Positions 51,763 through 63,196 of a stretch of 64,000 bases of DNA are shown here, piece after piece. The position numbers and the translations under genes were made by a program. The stretch is taken from assembly GCA_013396525.1 (NCBI GenBank), contig VWYX01000662.1, positions 62,001 to 126,000 of the forward strand, read 5' to 3'. Below the pieces are notes generated by a model. It saw only the letters and a list, made by a program, of their open reading frames with translations, had not been told where the DNA came from and made no database searches. This DNA is from Chaetorhynchus papuensis. Taxonomy: Eukaryota; Chordata; Aves; Passeriformes; Rhipiduridae. How positions within the stretch are numbered: the first letter of the stretch is position 1; each line of letters starts with the position of its first letter.

Positions 51763-52596
51763 CCTTAATACTTGAAATAGCTGACTAAAAGCAAAATGTT
51801 TATCTTTAGTGTCATGAAGAAGAACAAGGCGTTTTGATTGGGAGAGATCGACAAAGCTTTCTAATCTTTTGCTGAATCTTAATTGCTGGAATCTAGGGCT
51901 GTATTAAATATCACAATAAGAGGCCTAGAAGCTTAGTGGCAAAATAGTTTCACATTAAGTAGCTTTGATTCCTCATGTGCATCTTTTCCATTTTATGGGC
52001 TAATTAGGAGAATAGCTTCATAATACCTGTTTGTGTAGTTCTCTGTAGCACAGTGTGGTTCATGAAATGACACTAGTGTTCAGTTTAATTGATGTTTAAA
52101 GTATACTCCAATTTAATTTTTTGGCTTCAACATCCTGAATGGGGAGGCAGGAGGTTGCAGGAAAAAAAGGAAATAACAGCACCAAAACAAATACATCCTG
52201 CGTTTTGCAGTAACCTAATGTCATTACTGCAACATAACAAAAATTAGAAGTTTCATTTGTAGCCTGGGTTTGAATTTTAATTGAGCAGCATTTGCATTTG
52301 TTCTAAACACTAGTAGTTATGTGTATGTTAATTGCAGGATGACTGTGCTGCATAAAAGTGAAACAAGCTTCTTCATGTTGGGTCCTTTTAAGAAAACTGG
52401 AAATCTATTTAGTTCAGTAGAGAGGCCAGTGTTTACTGCAGGAGAGCAGGCATCCCAGTTCACAGGCCTCAGCCTAAGCTACTAGTTACTTGCAAGCAGA
52501 CTGTGTATGATAGACAATATTAATTGCAGCACAGATGAAGAAAGGAGACAATGTTCTTCATAAAATGTGCAAAATAAGTAATAAGCAAAAGTTCTT

Positions 52597-53016
52597 TGTC
52601 CTGGTTCTGGACTTTTGCAGTAGCCAGGAGGGGGCATGGCCAGGACCCAGAGGCTATTCCATACCACCTCAGATCATTTTCCAGGGTCAGGGGAAGGGGT
52701 CCCTACCAGGTCCTGTAGAGTGGTGGAGGGAGCAGTCGGATGTTGTCTGGGGTGAGAACTTGCATGCCAATCATTCTTTCCTTGTGTGCTCTTTTATTGG
52801 TAGTGTTGCTGTTACTGCTGGTTTTCTTATCTCATTGCTGTTTCCAGTAAATTGCTCTCATCTCAACCCATGGTCCTTACCTTTTATGCCTCCAGCTGTC
52901 CTCTCCATCCTGCTGCAGGGGGAAGGGGGAGGGAAGGGGAGTGATCAAGCAGCATGTGTTTTGGAGAGTCTCAGCAGGAGCACCAAAGTGGGGAGTACCC
53001 TTCCTGAACCACAACA
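52597..53016 (+). mobile_element. Degraded avian LTR, + strand
   Basis: It begins TGTCCTGGTTCTGGAC and ends TGAACCACAACA. In between are blocks shared with the same broad LTR group as the reverse copy at 49974-50576: CATGGCCAGGACC, GGCTATTCCATACCA and TCATCTCAACCCATGG. About 420 bp long, it appears shortened by internal deletions. I could not find a convincing target duplication. A 200-residue open frame overlaps it and is not a gene. It lies about 2 kb from the other LTR, in the opposite orientation. Confidence 0.75.
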
Positions 53017-55181
53017 CTGTTATGACAAGTTGTTCTGCAACTCAGCACAACACAGGAAACAATACATACTTATGATTTATTTAATGTATTGTTATATGAG
53101 TGTGAACAAACATAGGTCAAAACTGGTTCATCTTTAAAATTCTAGCAGTGAAGTTCCAAGTAAACAGTTGACTTCAAAATTTGTCAGAAATTTCATACAC
53201 TTTTTTTTTTTACTAATTATATTCGTTTGCAAGTGCAATCTTTTAAATGTCTAGTTGGAACAGATTGTAGCTATAAATTAACATATGAAAAATTAACATC
53301 TCTATTCCAAAGTGTTTTTCCACAATTCTTTTAGAAATAACTAAATATCATTCCAGACACTGATTAGGAAATGCTGTGACCAAAAAAAGTACAAGAACAG
53401 CTAGTTCAGAGGCATGTGTAGGACCCATTAGTTTCCTAAAATACAATTACATGAGTATTAAAACTGTGTCTGCAGTTGAGAAGGTGTATCATCTGCTTTA
53501 CTCATAAATGCCAAGGCCTGGCCTCAGTTTTTCTATTTTTTTTTTTAATATTTTCTTGGTGGTTTGTACTTCAGAATACTAGTTAAGATTCAGAAATAGT
53601 TATTAATGCTGAGATGTATCTGTCATGATATGTTTTTCTTGAAATATATTTATGTGATCACCCAGGGCTGGAGAATATTTATAGAAAACTTGATGCTTGG
53701 TTTATAACTACAAAGTCTATTGGACAGGTCTATGGATTGTATTATTAATGAATAAAGAGTATTTTGCAAGCAAGTGTCAGAGAGAGAAGAGATGATACTG
53801 AATGGCTTTCAGTCAGTGATTTGTAGAGTTTTCAGATTCAATGATTTAATTGTAAGGTGAAGATGAATGATGACTAAGAAAAGCAAGTTTATATTCTACA
53901 GTAGTCTATATATGAGAAATTTCTAAAGAATTACACTCTTCTGTTGGCTGTAGAAGAGCTGCTGAGGTCTTGAGCAATATTAGCAGAATAATATTAAGAA
54001 GTAGTAAACATAGGTAAAACTAAAAAACAATTGTTTTTCCTTCTGTAAGCCATGACAATTTCCAAATCTTACTGAGTACAAAAATTTTTTTTTCTTTTCC
54101 ATAGACTCTGTATATATAACGTAAGACTGTAATTTTCAAATTCTACTGCCAAAAGTTGTTTGGAGCCTTTGTATTCATTGAACTACAGGAGGCAATACTA
54201 AGTATGCATCTCTGATCCTAATTGCTGCTTTGTGCAGTCTGGTGGAAAGCTGGGAGACAGTTGGAGCCCTTACTTAAATGTGATGATATAAAATGTTAGA
54301 GCTCATGGAAAGTCACAGCTTCACTAGCCATGCAGTGCAGGATTCTGACCTACCAGCTTGAAGTGTTTTATTTTGTTCTTACTAAACTACTGAAGCAGTT
54401 TTCAGGTTTTCAGTGGAATTTTTTCTTTTAGTCATTTTTCTTTCAAACTTTCTGAAATACATGTGGTCTGTTAAATCTAACCTTGGGTGTACTTTAGGAC
54501 TCCTGATCTTGGATTAGAAACAGAGAAGGAACATGTTATCTGCCCTTAAAGGATTTTACTTGTTTTGCTGGATGAAATCTCCCCACCTGAACTTCCCAGG
54601 CTGTCCCATCTCAACCAAGAATAACACCAAAAATAACAATCATAGTGCATGATGTGTTCTAAATGGCTCCAGGAAATGAAGAAGCATAACAAAACTATTT
54701 CATTACTTGCAGAAGAAGAAAAAGTGTGGCTTGTGTTGAAGGTTAATACTCCCTAATGACTTTCATATTTTTATGAGAATATTACCAAGAATTTATGGAC
54801 AAAGCATGCTGCACTGCTGTTGTTTCTTCTTGCAGATATTTCTAAATCTCTCCTCAGCTGATTTAGATACTGAAACAAAATGGGCCAATTAACATCACTT
54901 TGCTAGTCCTCTTTATTAAACCATACATTATCCAGAGTACCCATAAAGTACAAATGGTGTTTTGCAGAATGGTCTGCAAAGGTGAATTCCTTGCTTTTAT
55001 GAGCATAATAGTTCTAATGAACACTCTTGGAAAACCCCATGTGAGTAAATACTGATTTAAAAAAACAGTTTATTGTGGTTTTGCATATATCCTGCTTCAA
55101 AATACATTATGGAATATACCAAAAAGTCTGCCCTTGTTGTTTGTTCTTATGTAACTGATGTTTCTTAATTTGTGCTTTCAG

Positions 55182-55398
55182 TGGAGGAAGACACAGAGGA
55201 GAGCTCAAGATCTGGTAGAGAATCTGTGTCCACAGCAAGTGACCAGCCATCCCACTCATTAGAGAGACACATGAATGGAAGCCAAGATAAAAGTGACAGA
55301 AAAAAAACTGGAAAGGAAAAGAAGAAAGATCGAGATAAAGAGAAGGATAAAATTAAGGCAAAGAAAGGAATGCTGAAAGGCTTAGGAGACATGTTCAG
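55182..55398 (+). CDS. PARD3: PARD3 exon: serine motif and Lys/Glu-rich segment
   Basis: This exon has 217 nt and completes Leu, then EEDTEESSRSGRESVSTASD, QPSHSLERHMNG, a highly charged Lys/Asp/Glu run (KTGKEKKKDRDKEKDK) and GMLKGLGDMF, ending with two bases of Arg. The RSGRESVS motif fits a basophilic-kinase site; Aurora-A is reported to phosphorylate mammalian PAR-3 in this general region. The charged run precedes the coiled-coil C-terminus, whose exons (starting FGKHRKDDK in mammals) are not in this window. The borders are GCTTTCAG|TGGAGG and TTCAG|GTAGGT. The charged run looks a few residues shorter than the mammalian one. Confidence 0.95.
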
Positions 55399-56498
55399 GT
55401 AGGTACTTTGCCATCAAATGTAGAATGAATTATAAAAAGAAGTTTCTTTTTATAATTATTCATTATATTGTGCATTCTTGCTGAAGCCATATTTTACTAT
55501 GCAAATCCATACCTGATGATGAGGCTGATCTCTCAATTTTTGAGCCTATGGGTGGTGTCATGGAAGGGAAGCAGCTCAGAATGGAAGACAAGGAGATGGC
55601 TGGCAGGCCAAAGGAAAGGAAAGGCAAAGGAGAAAATAGCTTTAAGTCACAGACTGCTTGGTTTTTGAAGCAGTCTTTTGTGATGTCTAAGTCTTGCACA
55701 TATCCTTTGACAAGTCGAAATATTTGGGGTTTCGTTTTATTTTTCTTCTTTATTACTGTACCCAAACCTTATGTGTTGGTAAATGAATGTTTTTCTTTGC
55801 TTTAGTATTAAGACTATTGGTATCATGGAGGCCTGATGTGAAAGAGATGAATCAGTTTGAGATTGAAAAACAGCATGCTTCTCTCAAGGAAAACAGGATC
55901 TAAGTAAAGTTGTGTGCTCTGAGAACCCATAGAGAACGGGTCAGTGAAAGACCTGATTTTTACCAAACTCTGAGTTCTCTTTAAAGAAGTCATCTCTCCA
56001 GCAGACATAAGTGATCTGAAAGGAGCAGACTGCTGAGGTACACCCTGCTGTTGTGGGTAAATGTTGAAACATGACAAACATCTTTGATCACTTGTGGGAA
56101 GAGGTGAGAGAGCAAGAAAATCAGTCCTTCTTTTAGCTAGCTAGAGTAAATAAATATATTTCAAAGAAAAAGCAATATTAAGGCAGTGTTTGTTTTGTTA
56201 TTTAATTTTAAAGTGAGGTACCAGTATTATTTTAAATATTTATTAATGATTCTGCTCTGAAAGCATGTAAAGGGAGCTTCATTTAACTTTCATCCCATTA
56301 CTGTCTTTATCCTATAAAACATTAGTTGAACTTGTGTTGTAACTGCACAGGTTCTTGAGAGTTGTTCTGTGACTGAGAACCTACTTATTACTTGCAAGAG
56401 TAGTAAGTAGAAAAACTGGTTAATTAGGGAAAAAAAATAAGTAGGTAATTAGAAAATATTGTTTTGAAAGCTGCTTTAGAAAGCATTAAATAATACCA

Positions 56499-56523
56499 TG
56501 GTGTTCTATGCCATAGAACACCA
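56499..56523. repeat. 25-bp palindrome with 12-bp arms
   Basis: TGGTGTTCTATG, a single C, then CATAGAACACCA: the arms are perfect reverse complements. It contains TGTTCT and AGAACA hexamers facing outwards. Confidence 0.9.
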
Positions 56524-59500
56524 GAGGGTCATAGGAGATAGTCCCACATGTCAGGTAGGAAGAGAATCCTTCAGGCTGGACCCTGTGGGACCCATGGGTG
56601 TCATCCTCTGGACATTTGCCTGCCTCAATTCAAGCCTGGAGCAGAGCGTTGCACCCCACTCTGGGAGAGTGTGGAAGGCAGGAGGTGTGAAATGCTGACT
56701 GGTTCTTTTCTGCACTCTGTCATTTTTATACAGCAGAAATGGCAGGTAAAATTGAGGCACAATATTAATGATAAATTCTATGGGCTCTTAAGTGGTAGCA
56801 TATTGGAACCTTGAGTGTTGTCTTGTGAGTTCAGTCACAAAGTGTTTACAGCATCTAGAAATCTCAGGCAGCTCCGTGGTCCAGACAATGTAACCTTTTC
56901 TGTATGCTTGATATAACACTTCTGAAATCTCTGATCTGGAAACAACACTAATTTGACTAATGGGATGATCCAAGGCTTTGTTGTTTGCTCTTCATAACAG
57001 TCAACATTTTCTTGAGGTTTTTTTCCCTCACTACCATTTCTGAGTGAACTTTACTTTTCAATCTCCTCTTAATTAATGTGAGAGCAGTGCTATCTGGATA
57101 TAGCTGACTCCTCCTGGATCTGTAAATTAGCTTGCACCTTGTCAGCCCACACAAGAGAGGTGTTCCTGGCAAGCAAGAAAATGCTGATTGAGGGAATTAA
57201 GCATTATGCCTCATTTCCACTCGGTGCTTGATTTGCTTTGTTGACAGGCTTCTCAAAAATGTTTGAGAGATGGGCTTTGTTATGTCTGCAAGATGAGCTA
57301 CTCCTTCTACCTATAACACACTTTGTTTTTCTGTACATTTGACATATATCTTAGATATCAAGTAATCACTGAAAGAAGTTGTGCGATAGAAAATAATGAT
57401 GACAGTAACATTTAAAATTCAAACTAGGATCAAAGCATAATTGGATGTTTTAGTTCTGTGCAACATTGTGATTTCTTTGTCTTTTCTCCTTTTTCACTTT
57501 TTTCTTCCTTTTCAGTTCTCTAATCTTAAAATAATCTTCCTTCATTAGGCTGTATGGGCAAAAACACTTGTGGGATGAAATTGCTATTAACTGATACTTT
57601 ATTCCAATGTCTGTATTTAGCCAAAGGGCTTTTCGTTGACTATATGCAAACTGGCAGCTCATAAAGTAGAGTCTGTGTGATGTATGAAAATAAGTCTCCT
57701 TGCATTTGGTTGAAATCTTAGGATTTGCTACTGGAATCTTCATTAAACTCTGCTGTGAGATGGCAAGTCCCACTAGGGAACCCTATGTTACCTTTATCCT
57801 TCAGTATCTAGTTATCATTTCCAAGAAATCCCTGGACGATTCAGAAAAGAAGTTAAAATCATAAGTAAATCTTCTAAACACCTCCATTGTTTTAGTGCTT
57901 GTATCAAACATAGCAAAGAGGATTGACATAACCTTGGAGGAGAACTGCAAACTGCAAAACTGTGTGACTCTGGCACACACAACTCCCATTATTTCCTGAG
58001 GACCTTTGCCGACACTGGGCTGTGGACAGGTTGGAAGTTCACCCTTCTAACTGAAATAAACCTGTCTGAGCATGTGTGTATTTCTTTTTTCAAACTGACA
58101 TTTCAGGGCACAACAGATTATTTAATTATGTAATTTAGCTGAGGACTCTCTTCACAGATGAAAATAGGACAGAACTTAGCCTAGGAAAGTGTTGAGCAGT
58201 TGGTCTGTTGGAGGAGAGGGAGGTGCTGCAGTGCTTTGCTTACACCTGAATGTATTTGTTTTATCTGAGTAGCTGGATCATTCTCATCTTAGCCTTTCAA
58301 GAGGATCGTGTGCCAAATCCTGTGGCCTGTGAGATGCTGTGCAGTTCCTCCTTCTCCAGTTAGAGGGTGCCTGGATGGCGACTGCCAGCTGAGCAAATAG
58401 GTTTTGGGAAGCTTATATGAAGTTCTGCTAATTTTTTTCACTGCTGAGAAGCCTTCAGTGGATATATGTTTTGATATCAGAAGTTTATAAAAATCTGTAT
58501 GCTTCTCCAGATGCAGTATGAAATATGTTTACTCATTTTGAGTCTGAGTTTGTTTATTTGTAAGTAGAAATTTTGTTTCTTGATAAAAATTAACCTGACA
58601 AAACAAATCAGTAGTTGAAGAAGCCATTGTAGTGCTGCCTTAAGGAAGAATCTTCACAGTTTCAAAGAGTGTGCCTGTAATTAGTGCTGGTAAATGTACA
58701 TTAATTTAATGGGTTTCTGTGTTGTGCAATTCTTTGACATTCCTCTCCTGAGAGAGAGAAATGGTATATGGTGTCTTTTTTACCCTTCCTTTTGCCCCTG
58801 TCATGTACAGAGTATTTTTATGAAAGTGGATCCCCTCAGGATATGAGAAAGGAAGATTTGAGATGTTATATTTGAAGGTTTTGGATGATGATGAAATGAC
58901 ACATCTGCTGTGGTGCTGCTGATCACTTACAATCCCTGCACTTAATTCATGCTTCTTCCCAGTGTATGAGCTTGGGTACAGTTGTTAGATGGGTGACTAG
59001 ACTGGTGAAGTAAAGTATGTTCAGCAAGTGGTCAGTCTCAGGAAAGGATGTGCTTGAGGAATAACATCTTTAGGAGAAAATGAGCCTCCAAGATGTTGAG
59101 AATAATGAGGAGAAAGAAGTAGCTCTGGGTTTCCGAAGGCAGGAAAGGGAATAGTAGGGAGGCCAAGGTAGCTAGTCATGTCTTGCTGAAAATATCTAGG
59201 GACAGTCATTCACTGCCTGATAAAAAAACCCAAACATACTGAAACAAGTAACCCTTGATGTGATCAGGAAGAATGGCTTTGAAAATTCATATGGTATGTT
59301 TAGATTTATGTAGGAAACAGCTGATGAGAACAAAAGATGAGGAATATGACTTGTATCTTAACCTGGAGCTTAAGCAAGAAATATCTGCTTTGGTTTGGAG
59401 GTTATTTATGGAATAGATGTAATGTAATATGAAGCATCTGTGGATTTCGTATGTTATATGAAATAAATACATTTTCTGCTCTAGGAATTAATACCTGAGT

Positions 59501-59774
59501 CCCACATAAACTTGACTTTTCAATGGAGAACATAAGCACTGGGTATTGAACTTCACAGAACCAGACAGTATGCTCAAAATTATTCATGTGCATAGGTGGT
59601 TTTTGTCTTGGAGATTGTGTATGTTAAGATCTGGCCTGTAATGTTGATAGAGATGTAAAGTCGTAACATATGGTAGCTGATCCTTAATTCCCATTTTAAG
59701 TGTTGTAGCATATAGGTGGGTAAATCAGTGCACTGAATAACCAATGCAAATGTAATAACCCCAGATTACCATTA

Positions 59775-59796
59775 AAATCTAATCCTAATTAGATTT
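59775..59796. repeat. Inverted repeat with 9-bp arms, TAAT-rich
   Basis: AAATCTAAT and ATTAGATTT are separated by four bases (CCTA). The surrounding 50 bp contain further TAATTA and TAATCC cores. Confidence 0.85.
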
Positions 59797-60683
59797 AATT
59801 ACATTTAAAATGATTACTGGGAGCCTTGCAGTGTTGTATCTTCCAGTTCTGTGAGAGGAAATAGATAATTCCATTTGCAACCTTGTTTAGCTGAAATCAG
59901 ATATACTGCTGGCTATTTTTTTCCCCCACACAGCTGTTTCCAAGGTGCACTGGACATGTCCAGATTTATAAACATACTATTTGTAGGTCTGAATTACACA
60001 TTTTAACCACATTAGCCATCTGAGACCACTGACTAGGCATTTGGGAGAATAACCTACATGGTTTACTGTTGCTTGTTACATGACTTCCTTTTATTGCCTA
60101 TTCTGGTTTTCATTTAAATTTTCTCATTGTGATGTCTGTGAGGAGATGAAAAGCAACTCACAGAGGTTACACCACTGATTTAGTAATAGCCTTCTTTCTC
60201 TTTCATTTAATAGCAATCTTCAGACTTTTAACTAGGCACAATAACTAAAACATGTCAGAGTTGTGTAAAATACTGTTGAATTATATCCTAATCAGCACGA
60301 CTGGCAAATACCGCAAACTTGATAAAACTAAATCTGTGGTCTGATTTCTATCATTCAGTAGCTTAAGAAGCAGCAATAATGACATTTTCCTTGGAAGCAT
60401 GACTAATAGGACTTTGTATTGGTGAATGACACTTTCTGATATATGGACTTAATGGAAAACATGGGAATGGGCTCCAAAAGTTAGAATATTTTTTTCTTTC
60501 ATGCTCATGGAACAAAACACCATAAATCTTGAGCCTTGGAACACAGAGGAGGAGGTTAGTGCTTAAACACCCGTCAGCTGCATCATTTCAAATTTGGAAG
60601 CTCATTGTGCGCACACTGGGTTGTGCCTGGGTTTGCAATGCTCATATGAGAAGCTTGCCGACAGCTTGCAGTGCTTGTGCTGA

Positions 60684-60709
60684 GACTTTCATCAGAGACT
60701 TTCATCAGA
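60684..60709. repeat. Exact tandem duplication, 13-bp unit
   Basis: GACTTTCATCAGA occurs twice in direct succession, inside a non-repetitive segment that looks constrained. Confidence 0.85.
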
Positions 60710-63099
60710 AACGCTGAGCTGGGTCGTTGGTCAGGTAAATGGAATCTGGGGCTGTTTGTGCTCTGGTTTTTGCCTGATGCCATTATAAGCCAGCTGGCAC
60801 AACTGTCATTAAGTCCACATCTGCTTCCCCCCGTCTGCCACCAGCTAGAAAACGCACAACCTGCTATAATTATAATCCTAGTTGCAGGGTCTAAGCTGGA
60901 TATCCTTTCAAACTTAAGAGGAGGAACACCATCCTCATCCTGCCTGCAAGTTGGATACTGTTGATGCACCTTTTCTGTGCTCCTCTGGGCTACTTTGTCC
61001 TGATCCACTTTCAAAGTTTCAGCCAGCTACTGGGACACACAGCATCAGAAAAGCCTTTCAAATGAAATCAGCCATGCAGCAAATTGTCATCTTTGATGCA
61101 GACAATTACCCAGGACTCTTACAAGTGTCTTTCAAAGCATTTTCATATTCTTTGCTTCCTTCTTTCCAATTAAAACTAAATAAGGGACTGAAAGAGATAA
61201 GCTTGCTTGGAAATAGCTTTTCTTTTTTGGAAAGGCAAGCCATGCTCCTTCCTTTCTCTGTTCACTTTTCCACCTTCCTGTTTCCTGCTGCTCGATAGAG
61301 GCAGTAGCTTTGAGGAGAGGTGTGTTTCATTGCCTGCAGCCCCAGGCACACCGGCTTTTGACTGAGACGTCATTGGGGCAGGGGGTAGTGGAATGGCAAA
61401 TTTATGTTTCTAAACCAAACAAGTTCACATAATCTGTCAGGGTTTTAAGGAATGCAGCTTCATTAAGTGGTTCGTAAACTCTATGACTTTTAAACGAAAC
61501 ACAGAAAGCAGTGGTATGCAATTGTGCAAGGGAGATTTGAAGTGGGAGATTAACATAATCGTATGTGGCTTTCTGGTTTGTCACTCTGACAGAAAGCAGG
61601 GCTTTGCTCTATGTGTTCTTAACACTGGATTTTCCCAGAGTAAGTCTTGAACTTGTAAATCTGATGGTGGTATAGTGTATGGGGGTTTGGTTGTTTTGGT
61701 TTTTTTTAAATTTCAATAGAATCAGGGCTCTTTTTTCTAACATCCAGAAGTAAGTGTCAGGATGACTTGTTACTAGAGATGAGTTCACAGTGGCTGCTAA
61801 CATATTCTCCCAGTGTTCTTCCTTTGCTTGTCAGCGACTTTAAATAGAGAACCTTTGACACCTTCAGCACTGTCTTTGCCTGCAAAGCGAGCGAGGGAGG
61901 CAGGCAGGGTGACAGCTGAGCCCTCCGCCATCCTGCCCGGCGTTCTGCGCACTTCTCTTCCAGGCCTGGATGAATATAGAACATGAGTGTCAAGGATGAC
62001 ACCTTCTTTATAATCTCTGCAAAGCCAGCCTTTTCAGGGAAGAATTTGTTGACAGTTTAGAGATTCAAAGTCAATTTCAGTTTAAGCTCATATAGAAATA
62101 GGATTTTTTCCTCCACCTCCTGTAATAATTGAAGACTAACCAGGCAGTGCACTAGTCCATAACAAAGTATCATCAATAAATACTGTCTTTAGACATGAAG
62201 TGTTTGTTAGATGAAAAGCTCTATTAATGGCATTTGTTTTGTTATCTTTTGGAAATGTTCTTTGGAGGCTTAATTCACTACTGATAGAACCTGTACATTG
62301 GTATGCATTGTGGATGCTGTAGATTATGTTTTTAAAGCAGAGCCGTCTTTGAAAATCCTCTTTAAAAACAGGAATAGGAATGTTGCCTTAGAGGAAAATG
62401 AATGCAACTTAATATATTTTTGTATCTGGGATGACGTAGGTGGTTAAGTCATATTTTTGTAAGGTACTTAAGTTGGCAGCTGGGGGACAGCTGATCCTTT
62501 TCTAAGGCAAAGCTCCATCTTACTACTGCATTTCACTTTGCAGGAGCAATGATCTGTGTTTGTGGTGTGTTGGCAGGCTGATTCCGCCTGTTAAGATGTT
62601 AACATGTCCTGCTATTGTGCAAAGAAGTAGTCATTAAAGACATAATTATGCAACACTTCAGTGAAAATGGCAAAATGGGAATAAACCCATGTATGATTTC
62701 TGGAATAGAATACACTGGCATAGAAATAGTCTGTGAGCACCTGTGTTTCCCTGAATGCAGTAGGAAAACAGTAGGTATAAAGCTTTCAGAGGCCTTATTT
62801 AGGCTTTTAAATTGTTATTTCTGGAAAAACTAAGAGGAACACAGGTTTTGTAGAAAGAATAAGAGAGATGGAAATAAACATGGTGAGAATGGGGTATAGA
62901 AGTAGTATTTCCCCCATTTTTAATCTCTTGATGACTTCTGGATGGAAAAAAAAAAGAATTAGAAGGAACTGAAGAGATATTGAAAACACTGCACTCTTAG
63001 AGTGATTTGGGCAAGAAAGGTTTTCTGCTTGGTTCAGCTCCTTCTCACAGCAGCCCAGCTTCAACTTTTCATCAGCTGAGTGTCATGCCCACTTTAGTT

Positions 63100-63196
63100 T
63101 CAAATATGTCCAAGGATGGAGAGTCAGCAGCCTCTCTCAGCAGCCTGTTCCAATGCTTAACCACTCTCCTGGTGAAAAGTATTTGTCCTTGGTAAT
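63100..63196 (-). mobile_element. CR1 LINE fragment, - strand
   Basis: CAAGGATGGAGAGTCAGCAG, AGCAGCCTGTTCCAATGCTT and CTCTCCTGGTGAAAAGTATT are the antisense of the conserved CR1 3' region. About 100 bp are recognisable; the flanks are too decayed to place edges. Confidence 0.75.

Larger units (their letters stand above)
48453..55181 (+). other. PARD3: Intron, 6.7 kb
   Basis: It contains two avian LTRs of related type: a reverse solo LTR (49974-50576) and a degraded forward copy (52597-53016). A T-rich tract lies at 51707-51762 and a motif-rich candidate element at about 48850-49060. The donor is GTAAGT and the acceptor GCTTTCAG. Confidence 0.85.

Noticed and set aside
52592..53021. Target-site duplication for the forward LTR
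   Set aside because: The flanks TTCTT and CTGTT agree at only three of five positions, so no duplication is claimed.
52535..53137. 200-residue open frame on the + strand
   Set aside because: Most of it lies in a degraded LTR (52597-53016). It has no recognisable domain and no splice context, and is explained by the repeat.
60583..61014. 143-residue - strand open frame
   Set aside because: It overlaps a candidate noncoding element. The translation shows no domain, and there are no flanking splice or polyadenylation signals suggesting a gene.
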